From Phocaeicola barnesiae DSM 18169 = JCM 13652 (lineage in GTDB: Bacteria; Bacteroidota; Bacteroidia; Bacteroidales; Bacteroidaceae): a DNA stretch of 43,610 bases. The notes beneath the pieces were generated by a model that ran no database searches, had not been told where the DNA came from, and saw only the letters and a program-made list of their open reading frames with translations. A program made the position numbers and the translations under genes. Positions 6,612 to 14,042 of the stretch are shown piece by piece. The stretch covers positions 1-43,610 of the forward strand of contig NZ_KB894664.1 of assembly GCF_000374585.1 (NCBI RefSeq), in the 5' to 3' direction. Numbering within the stretch: position 1 is the stretch's first letter; every line of letters begins with the position of its first letter.

Positions 6612-8267
6612 ATGGCAAAAATAATAGGAAAAGTCTCAGCTACCGAGAAATGTCCGTCAACAATTGACGAGTTTTATTTCTGGACAGACAAGAAGCAAAT
6701 CCTTAGCCCGTTTGATGTGGTTAAGGTGAACCATGAATCGGGTTCAATCACATTCGGCGTGATTGAGGAAATTAATCATATCACAGATGCCCCTAGCCAT
6801 TTTACTGGATATATTTCCAGCGACTTCGGCAGCACGGATGAGAAGATTGGAAATATGAATCGCTTAGGAATGAACTATGTTCGTGCGCGTGTAAGCGGCA
6901 ATACAGCAGGTATATATACGCCTGTTCTTAATGGTAAACAGGTATCACTTTGTGAGCCAGAAGAAGTAAAGAAAGCATTAGGTTTGACTGATGATGACGT
7001 TAAGAATCCGCTTGTCTGTGGTTACCTTGAAATGTATAAGGGCGAAGACAAGATTAAGATTCGCGTCATCTTAGATTCTCATTTCTTGATTGGCCCAGAT
7101 GGTGCGCACATCAACATCTCAGGTATCTCAGGTTTGGCAGCTAAGACATCTTATTCTATGTTCTTGCTCAGAGCCATTCAGAGTAAGTTTCGTACAGACA
7201 ACGGTGACACATGTGCTTTTGTATTCTTCAACGTGAAAGGCCGTGATCTGATGGCAATTGACGAGCCAAATCAAGGCCTTAGTAGCGACGATAAACAGAT
7301 ATATTCAGATCTTGGTTTAACAGACACTCCCTTTGAGAATGTCCGCTATTACTATCCCTATAGCAAAAGCGATGTGGCAAAGGTTCAGTCATACGCTGCG
7401 CCAAGTGATATTGAGCAGCAGAAGAGGAATAAGAAAGCTTTTATATATAAGTTCACATTCGCCGATAACAAAGACAAACTCGATCTATTACTTGCTAATG
7501 AAGAAGACCCCACAAACACTTTGGAAGCATGTGCCAACTTTATTATGAACGAAGAAGGCAAATTTAAGAACATTGAAAAGTGGGAAACTCTGAAAGAAAC
7601 TATAGGTGAATATACTAAAGCGGGTGGTACTACAGACGAGAAAAAAGAAATACAGGTTGTGAGCTGGAGAAAATTTAAAAGATGCATTCGCAAAGCCATT
7701 TCAAATGATGTTTTCGGTAAAAGCCTCGTTAATGAAGTTGACTTGACAAACGAGATTCAAAACCATCTTAGGGCAAACAATGTTATGGTAATAGATATTG
7801 CGCGACTTGACGGCAATACCCAAAGTTTTGTGTTCGGTACAGTAGCTCGTGCTATCTATGACTTGAAACTTGATGGTGATAGAAATGATATCCCAGACAA
7901 GATAATCCTATTTGTGGACGAGTTAAACAAATATGCTTCAAGCGATTCTCCGAAGAACTCTCCTATTTTGAAACAATTGCTTGATATTGCAGAACGTGGC
8001 CGCTCATTGGGAATCATTCTTTTCTCTGTCGAGCAATTTCGTAGTGCCATTCACGATAGAGTGAAAGGCAATTGTGCCACACAAGCCTACGGTAGGACAA
8101 ACGCTATTGAAGTTTCTAAGCCCGACTACAGATACATTCCGAAAGTTTATCAGAACATGATGACCCGATTATCACCAGGCGAATACATCATATCCAATCC
8201 AGCATTACGCTCTCTCGTGAATGTGAAATTCCCAAGACCCGCTTACAAACAATTTCCCAACGGCTAA
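6612..8267 (+). CDS. HerA-like DNA-translocating ATPase
   Basis: 551 aa. The N-terminal 100 or so residues (FDVVKVNHESGSITFGVIEEI) form a HAS-type barrel as in HerA. The ATPase core has an unusual P-loop GISGLAAKTS (residues 171-180, Lys178-Thr179 in place) and a Walker B strand ending KIILFVDELNKY (Asp436-Glu437). The C-terminal part (RGRSLGIILFSVEQFRSAI, then SPGEYIISNP) matches HerA/FtsK-superfamily sensor and closing motifs. HerA forms hexameric rings that pump double-stranded DNA and activate the bound nuclease. The gene starts with no gap after the NurA-like gene and is followed 12 nt later by the GHKL gene. The P-loop differs from GxxGxGK[ST] but keeps the essential Lys, so activity is plausible. 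Confidence 0.82.
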   Translation: MAKIIGKVSATEKCPSTIDEFYFWTDKKQILSPFDVVKVNHESGSITFGVIEEINHITDAPSHFTGYISSDFGSTDEKIGNMNRLGMNYVRARVSGNTAGIYTPVLNGKQVSLCEPEEVKKALGLTDDDVKNPLVCGYLEMYKGEDKIKIRVILDSHFLIGPDGAHINISGISGLAAKTSYSMFLLRAIQSKFRTDNGDTCAFVFFNVKGRDLMAIDEPNQGLSSDDKQIYSDLGLTDTPFENVRYYYPYSKSDVAKVQSYAAPSDIEQQKRNKKAFIYKFTFADNKDKLDLLLANEEDPTNTLEACANFIMNEEGKFKNIEKWETLKETIGEYTKAGGTTDEKKEIQVVSWRKFKRCIRKAISNDVFGKSLVNEVDLTNEIQNHLRANNVMVIDIARLDGNTQSFVFGTVARAIYDLKLDGDRNDIPDKIILFVDELNKYASSDSPKNSPILKQLLDIAERGRSLGIILFSVEQFRSAIHDRVKGNCATQAYGRTNAIEVSKPDYRYIPKVYQNMMTRLSPGEYIISNPALRSLVNVKFPRPAYKQFPNG

Positions 8268-8279
8268 AACACACCAATT

Positions 8280-10103
8280 ATGGAAAATAACTTGAATTAC
8301 TCCTCCGAAGTAAGGAAAAGAATTTTAAGTATGCTGATGTTTCAACTGTACTCCGATGAAAAAACAATTTATCGAGAGTATGTTCAGAATGCCCTTGACT
8401 CTATCAATAAGGCCATAGACGCTCATGTTTTGGCCCAAGCTAAAGATGGTATTGTTACCATCGACATAGATGAGAGGCACAAGATAATTAAAATAAGAGA
8501 TAATGGTGCAGGCATAGAATCTGCAAATGCCGTACGCACTTTGCTCGACATTTCACCGTCAAACAAAGACGGTGTTAATCAAGCGGGAATGTATGGCATT
8601 GGTCGTTTGGTTGGTGGTGGCTATTGTCATGAACTAATTTTCCGTACTTCCGCAAAAGGTGAGGCTATTGGCACTCAGATTACTTTTGATGTGGATAAAA
8701 TATGGCAGATGGTTGAAAAGGAGGAAGAAGACTACCTTGCGACCTATGTCATTAATAAGTGTACAAAGAGAGAATCTATTCCTGCTGAGGAATCCGACCA
8801 TTATTTCGAAGTAGAATTGAATGGTGTCAAAGATGATGCTGCGCCATCACTATTAGATGTAAATGCAATCATTGACTATTTAAGAGAAGTCGCTCCTGTC
8901 GAATATAAGCCAGAATTTAAGAATATGCTGATTTATAAAAGTACAGCAGATAATCCAGAATTCAAAGAACGACAGGAAGGTCTAGAGAAAATTCAAGTAA
9001 TTGTTGGCGAAACAAGAATTCAGAAGCAATACGGCCTGTCTATAAAGGGGACGAAAGACAAAATAAACAATCTTGAATATTTTAAAATTGAAGATAGAAT
9101 CTTTGGAATTTTGGGTTGGGGATGGTATGCCCTCACAAAATACACTATACAGATACCTAAAGAAGATAGGCTTGCTGGTATTCGTCTCAGAGCTCATAAC
9201 ATACAGATAGGCGATGCAAACCTGCTATCAGGTACAAATTATTGGAAAGAAGATAGAAGTAACTCGTATTTTTATGGAGAATTTTTTGTAACTCATCCTC
9301 ATATTCGCCCTAATGGTGCCCGCGACGGACTAGTTCCGACTCCAGAAACCAGGGCTTTAGAAAATGGATTGAGGACATATTTTGAAAATCTGAAAACCCT
9401 TTACACTAAAGCCAATGAAGCTAAAAAGAGTATCGATAAAATCTATGACGGTATTAAACGCATAGATGATCACGGCGGTACTATAGATTATAATGCGAAG
9501 GATCTGATTAATAATCGAGGTATAGGAAAGTTTGAAAAACTCATGAAAACCTCATTCGGTTTTGAAGCTATCAAACGAATGCTTCTTCTCTATCAGCCAG
9601 AGTTTATTGAAGCAAAGGCAAAAGGAGAGGAGAAGTTAAGACCTATAGTGCCAGTCCAACAAGAGCCTATAAGTATTAAAAAAGAGATTCCTACACCTGC
9701 ACCTATTGACATCCAAACGGACAATGGGGAACCCGCGACAACGCTAGTTGCGCCAAGTTCTCCAACGGAAGCAAACATTGATTTTTCCTCGGCTACTGAT
9801 AACACAGTAGAACCTCCAACAACAGCCAATCAATCGGATCCTGTTTCTGTTCAAGAACCAGCAACCTATCAGCATGAATCTCTAATTCCTGGTCCGCGTA
9901 TTGTGACACCTACATCAACGCCGCTACTTGGTCAGCAGGATATTATTGCACAATTGAACAATGTGCTTGATCCAAGTGAAATATGGTTGCTACGTCGTGT
10001 GTTTAAGGTCTTGAACTCATTCTGCCCAGATAATGAACACGACCAGAAGTTGATTGCCGAAATGGAAAGGCTAATTGTGAAAGAATTTAATGATGAAATC
10101 TAA
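8280..10103 (+). CDS. Hsp90/MORC-like GHKL ATPase
   Basis: 607 aa. The GHKL ATP-binding fold is clear: N box EYVQNALDS (Glu33, Asn37), G1 box RDNGAGI (Asp74) and G2 box GMYGIGRL (residues 103-110), followed by an Hsp90/MORC-like second domain to about residue 400. Residues about 450-545 are a Pro/Thr/Ser/Gln-rich, probably disordered linker. They end in a short helical tail (DPSEIWLLRRVFKVL) that could bind a partner. GHKL proteins clamp around or remodel substrates on ATP binding. Paired with HerA/NurA, it may act as a switch or clamp for the nuclease complex; that is inference. The gene overlaps the next one by 14 bp, indicating translational coupling. It is not a housekeeping HtpG, because length and C-terminus differ. 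Confidence 0.8.
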   Translation: MENNLNYSSEVRKRILSMLMFQLYSDEKTIYREYVQNALDSINKAIDAHVLAQAKDGIVTIDIDERHKIIKIRDNGAGIESANAVRTLLDISPSNKDGVNQAGMYGIGRLVGGGYCHELIFRTSAKGEAIGTQITFDVDKIWQMVEKEEEDYLATYVINKCTKRESIPAEESDHYFEVELNGVKDDAAPSLLDVNAIIDYLREVAPVEYKPEFKNMLIYKSTADNPEFKERQEGLEKIQVIVGETRIQKQYGLSIKGTKDKINNLEYFKIEDRIFGILGWGWYALTKYTIQIPKEDRLAGIRLRAHNIQIGDANLLSGTNYWKEDRSNSYFYGEFFVTHPHIRPNGARDGLVPTPETRALENGLRTYFENLKTLYTKANEAKKSIDKIYDGIKRIDDHGGTIDYNAKDLINNRGIGKFEKLMKTSFGFEAIKRMLLLYQPEFIEAKAKGEEKLRPIVPVQQEPISIKKEIPTPAPIDIQTDNGEPATTLVAPSSPTEANIDFSSATDNTVEPPTTANQSDPVSVQEPATYQHESLIPGPRIVTPTSTPLLGQQDIIAQLNNVLDPSEIWLLRRVFKVLNSFCPDNEHDQKLIAEMERLIVKEFNDEI

Positions 10104-12090
10104 GAGAAAAAAAGTACTCCTGATAGAACCTAATTATGCCAATAAGTACCCTCCTATTGGTCTAATGAAGCTTTCTACTTATTATAAAAATTTAGGTGGA
10201 TGGGATGTTACCTTCTATAAAGGTGACTTAAAAACATTTGTTATAGAACGTATAGCCGACCGATGCATAGAAGATTTTGAAAAAACCGATAAAAGTATTG
10301 ATTGGTGGTTGAAGCGTGACGAGTTTGTGGAGTATATAAAGACCAGAAAAAAAGAGACCGTTGAGAAGATTGCAATTGATAGGTCTGATATGGAATTGAT
10401 ACTGTTAGCAAAACTAACAGAGTGGAAAGACTTCTATTGGAAGGGTATTTGGAAAAAAGAACCTGAATGGGACAGAGTGGGCGTAACCACACTGTTTACA
10501 TTTTACTGGGATATTACAGTAGAAACTATCAACTTTGCAAAGTTGCTTGTCAAGAAAAAAAAAGATTTGATGGTTGGCGGTGTTTTGGCTTCCATTCAAC
10601 CCAAGGAGCTTGAAACCGCAACAGGCATCAAACCTTGGGTTGGTATTCTTGGTGCTCCTGGAATATTGGATAAAGGCGACACTCAGATTATTGACAATCT
10701 CCCTCTTGATTACTCGATTCTTGACGAGATAGAATACAAATACCCGATGGCAAACGCTTTCTACGGATATATGACTCGTGGTTGCATACGGCATTGTGCA
10801 TTTTGTGCAGTACCTACTCTTGAGAGCAAGTATATTTCATATATTCCGATGCGCGAACGAGTGGAAAAAGTGCGCGAAGTATATGGTGACCAAAAAGATT
10901 TGCTCCTGATGGATAATAATGTCCTTGCCTCAGAGAATCTGAAAGATATTATTGATGATATTGTAGCTTCTGGATTCGGCAGAGGCGCAAAGTTCATTCA
11001 GCCCAATATGCTTGCGATTTCCATTCGCAATCTTAAAAATGGAATAAATGATCGAGCTTATATCCGTAAGAGCCAGGGGTTGATACAGGAGTTCTATCAG
11101 AAGCTGAAGCCACTGAAAGGTGACGAATCTTATGAGGTGTATAAAATTATGAGCCGTTATCATATTAATAAATTGTCTACAACTAAGAAAGAAGCATTGA
11201 TTGCCGCATATGAGGAAATACAACCTATTTACGACAGGCATCAGCATCCACTACCAAAAGCAAGGTACGTAGACTTTAATCAGGGGGTTGATGCGCGTTT
11301 GTTCACGGAAGAAATCGTTTCTCAGTTAGCAAGAATTGCTATACGACCTCTCCGTATTGCTTTTGATGATATTAAGACTTATTACTATTACAACAAGGCA
11401 ATTCGTATGAGTGTAAAGGCTGGTATGAAAGAGTTCTCAAACTACCTGCTTTACAACTTCATGGATAGACCAGTAGATTTGTATAAACGCCTGCGTATCA
11501 ATGTGGAATTATGTGATGAATTGAATGTGAACATCTATTCATTCCCGATGAAATATCATCCGATACGCAAAGGAAAATGTGATAATGAAGACTATTCACA
11601 CAACCGTGACTATATAGGAAAATACTGGAATCGTAAATATATCCGTGCGGTTCAAGCCATCTTGAATAGTACAAAAGGAAAAATTGGTAAAGGAATGTCT
11701 TTCTTCCTTGAAGCTTTTGGCAAAACAGAAGAAGAGTATTTCGAATTGCTTGAAATGCCCGAGACATTTATTCTCTATCGCTTCTTCTTTAAATGGCTGG
11801 ATGAAAAAGGTTCAATGGGAACTGCCCATTGGAGACAATGTTGGAGGCATTGTATGGGAACATTGGACGAAGTGGAAAAGCAGAACGTGCTTAACATCAT
11901 TCACAGAAACATTTTCTCGCAAAAGGAGATTGATTCTGTTGATTCCGAAGATGCTTTAACACTCCTGACCTTTTATACTAACTACAGAAAAGATATTATT
12001 ACACCTGGTACAAAACTCTATGAGCTAAAACAGGAGTATGATGCTCACCCAACAATTGAATTAAGACGTAAAAAACAAGAATATGAATAA
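10090..12090 (+). CDS. Radical SAM protein with B12-binding-like N-terminus
   Basis: 666 aa. The start KKVLLIEPNYANKYPPIGLMKL resembles the Rossmann opening of B12-binding radical SAM proteins, but I see no DxHxxG cobalamin motif. The radical-SAM cluster motif is CIRHCAFC (Cys232, Cys236, Cys239; CxxxCxxC). It is followed by LLLMDNNVLAS and later FNQGVDARLFTEEI, blocks typical of the TIM-barrel strands. A long insertion (about residues 300-385) and a helical C-terminus of about 180 residues are unusual. It is the last gene of the four-gene operon, overlapping the GHKL gene by 14 bp. Radical SAM enzymes modify RNA, DNA precursors or proteins. The substrate here is unknown; nucleotide or DNA modification guarding against the nuclease partner is one possibility. 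It is not viperin-like by sequence. Confidence 0.8.
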   Translation: MMKSKRKKVLLIEPNYANKYPPIGLMKLSTYYKNLGGWDVTFYKGDLKTFVIERIADRCIEDFEKTDKSIDWWLKRDEFVEYIKTRKKETVEKIAIDRSDMELILLAKLTEWKDFYWKGIWKKEPEWDRVGVTTLFTFYWDITVETINFAKLLVKKKKDLMVGGVLASIQPKELETATGIKPWVGILGAPGILDKGDTQIIDNLPLDYSILDEIEYKYPMANAFYGYMTRGCIRHCAFCAVPTLESKYISYIPMRERVEKVREVYGDQKDLLLMDNNVLASENLKDIIDDIVASGFGRGAKFIQPNMLAISIRNLKNGINDRAYIRKSQGLIQEFYQKLKPLKGDESYEVYKIMSRYHINKLSTTKKEALIAAYEEIQPIYDRHQHPLPKARYVDFNQGVDARLFTEEIVSQLARIAIRPLRIAFDDIKTYYYYNKAIRMSVKAGMKEFSNYLLYNFMDRPVDLYKRLRINVELCDELNVNIYSFPMKYHPIRKGKCDNEDYSHNRDYIGKYWNRKYIRAVQAILNSTKGKIGKGMSFFLEAFGKTEEEYFELLEMPETFILYRFFFKWLDEKGSMGTAHWRQCWRHCMGTLDEVEKQNVLNIIHRNIFSQKEIDSVDSEDALTLLTFYTNYRKDIITPGTKLYELKQEYDAHPTIELRRKKQEYE

Positions 12091-12139
12091 GGAGAGTAGA
12101 CAGACCGCTAGCATTTATTGTAGAAAATGAGGTGATGTC

Positions 12140-12234
12140 TTAACAAGAGCGTCGGTCGAACTTAACAAGAAAATTATGTAACTCGCTGAATTTTAACGCT
12201 GTTGATGAATTTAGAATTAACAAGAATAACAAGA
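12140..12234 (+). repeat. TTAACAAGA repeat cluster upstream of the AlbA_2 gene
   Basis: TTAACAAGA occurs at 12140-12148, 12162-12170 and 12217-12225, followed immediately by the variant ATAACAAGA at 12226-12234. The first two starts are 22 bp apart and the last pair is a 9-bp tandem. The cluster fills the 157-bp gap before the ATG at 12248, where I find no standard promoter box. It may be a binding site for a regulator of the gene. Confidence 0.6.
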
Positions 12235-12247
12235 AAATACAAGAGAT

Positions 12248-13918
12248 ATGACGGAAAAAGAACTACATGAGTTTCTAATGGAGAATTATCCGGAAGAAAA
12301 TGCAAAATGTGAGTGGAAAGAGTTTACGAATTTGAAGCACCAATTTAATGGGAAACCTAAGGATGACGTAATCTCTTACGTTTCCGCCATTGCAAATATG
12401 GAGGGCGGATATATAGTGCTTGGTGTTAAGGATAAGACTTTGGAGATTGTGGGAATCCAGAACTTCGAGAATTATACTCGTCAGAATGCCACGTTCAGGT
12501 TGACGGAGAACTGTACCAATCTGCCAACGGAAGGGTTGCAAATTTTGGAGTTCACAACCGATGATACACAGTTGACGGTTTGGGTAATTTGCATTCCGAA
12601 ACATCAACCTCGTTGCCCTGTATATGCTCACAAAAGAGCTTGGCAACGCATAGAAGACTCTCTCGTGGAGATGAAGCCGTCAAGATTGGGAGCTATTTTA
12701 TCTGAGTACCTGACGGAGGATGATTGGTCTGCTGGTATTATTGCTGATGCCACTATAGACGACCTTGATCCTGCGGCAATACGTAAAGCTCGAGAGAAGT
12801 TCGTGGAGCTATTCCCACAGAAAGAAGCAGAGGTTGCCGAATGGGATGACGCTAAGTTTTTGAATAAAACGGGATTCACCGTAAAGGGAAAAATTACGCG
12901 AACAGCCATTATCATTTTAGGAAGAAAGGAGGCGGAGTATTATCTATCGCCGTCTGTCTGCAAGATACGTTATAGAAGGAAAAAAGAAGTTGGTGGTGAA
13001 GATGTTGATTTCGAGATTTTCAATATTCCAATGATACTTGCCGTAGAAGAACTGGGGAACAAGATCTCCAATACTCAGTACGTGTATACGATAGAGGGAA
13101 ATCTATTTCCTCAAGATATGAAGCGCTACGATGTTTTTACCCTACGCGAACCTTTGAATAATGCTATTGCCCATCAGGATTATTCGAAAGGTAGTATGAT
13201 TGATGTGATAGAATATGAAGACGAGAAACTGGTTTTCCTGAACAAAGGGCAGTTTATTCCGAAGTCGGTAGAAGATGTTGTGACGGAAGATATTCCGGAG
13301 TCTTTTTACAGAAATCGGTATTTAGCTGAAACCATGCGTAATGTCAAGATGGTTGATACAGAGGGAGGTGGTATCAGGAAACTTTATATGCAACAGAAGA
13401 AGCGTTTTTTTCCTATGCCAGAATACGATTTGACTGGTATGCAGGTAAAATGTACGATACAAGGTAATGTGCTGGATGAGAACTTTGCCAAGATACTCGT
13501 CAACAATCCCGACCTGAGCCTTCAAGAAATCATATTGTTGGATTCGGTTCAGAAGCACAAGCCACTCACCGATGACAGCATAAGCTACTTGAGAAAGAAA
13601 AAGTATATCGAGGGTCGGAAGCCACATATATATCTTTCTATGTCTATCGCAGGCAAATCGAAACATGTGGGGTTGAAAACTTCATATATCAAAAACAAAA
13701 GTTTTGATGATGACTACTTCAAAAAATTGATTATCGATTACATATCGACATTTCACAAAGCTTCTCGCAAGGAAATTGAAGCGTTACTGTATAATAAACT
13801 ATCGGATGCATTAACTGAGCGTCAAAAATTTGATAAGATAACTAATCTGTTATCCTCGCTAAAACGCAAAAAAAGAATAGTCGTGGATAAGAATCGCAAT
13901 TGGGTTCTTGTTAAGTGA
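12248..13918 (+). CDS. AlbA_2/Schlafen-type putative DNA-binding ATPase (COG2865-like)
   Basis: 556 aa. The N-terminal 150 residues are an AlbA_2 (Schlafen-like) domain, with CEWKEF, SAIANMEGGYIVLGVKD and the RxxxP-containing block to AHKRAWQRIEDS. The middle carries the REPLNNAIAHQDYSKGSMIDV motif (about residues 298-318) and LVFLNKGQF, hallmarks of the HATPase_c_4 region in RecG-like transcriptional regulators of this family. The C-terminal 60 residues look like a winged helix (SRKEIEALLYNKLSD...KRKKRIVV). Family members are often annotated as transcriptional regulators; several occur in defence islands. The gene is flanked on both sides by TTAACAAGA repeats, one pair forming a palindrome across its stop codon. 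This suggests that it, or its partner at 14043, binds them. Confidence 0.75.
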   Translation: MTEKELHEFLMENYPEENAKCEWKEFTNLKHQFNGKPKDDVISYVSAIANMEGGYIVLGVKDKTLEIVGIQNFENYTRQNATFRLTENCTNLPTEGLQILEFTTDDTQLTVWVICIPKHQPRCPVYAHKRAWQRIEDSLVEMKPSRLGAILSEYLTEDDWSAGIIADATIDDLDPAAIRKAREKFVELFPQKEAEVAEWDDAKFLNKTGFTVKGKITRTAIIILGRKEAEYYLSPSVCKIRYRRKKEVGGEDVDFEIFNIPMILAVEELGNKISNTQYVYTIEGNLFPQDMKRYDVFTLREPLNNAIAHQDYSKGSMIDVIEYEDEKLVFLNKGQFIPKSVEDVVTEDIPESFYRNRYLAETMRNVKMVDTEGGGIRKLYMQQKKRFFPMPEYDLTGMQVKCTIQGNVLDENFAKILVNNPDLSLQEIILLDSVQKHKPLTDDSISYLRKKKYIEGRKPHIYLSMSIAGKSKHVGLKTSYIKNKSFDDDYFKKLIIDYISTFHKASRKEIEALLYNKLSDALTERQKFDKITNLLSSLKRKKRIVVDKNRNWVLVK

Positions 13919-14007
13919 CGGATTAACAAGAGATTTGCATAAAAACCAGCAAACTATTCTGCAATATGCTGATAAACAATATATTGCTAAATATTTGAAT
14001 AACAAGA
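13906..14007. repeat. Palindromic and single TTAACAAGA repeats downstream
   Basis: TCTTGTTAA (13906-13914) and TTAACAAGA (13923-13931) form a perfect 9-bp inverted repeat around 8 nt, overlapping the stop codon of the AlbA_2 gene. ATAACAAGA follows at 13999-14007, 36 bp before the next ATG. No T tract follows the palindrome, so a simple terminator is unlikely. The same motif stands upstream of the AlbA_2 gene. Confidence 0.6.
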
Positions 14008-14042
14008 AATTTTAAGCAATAGACTCAAAAATAAACAGAAAT

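Noticed and set aside
10090..12090. Viperin-type antiviral enzyme
   Set aside because: It has a radical-SAM motif but is nearly twice viperin's length, with a B12-binding-like N-terminus and different surrounding motifs.
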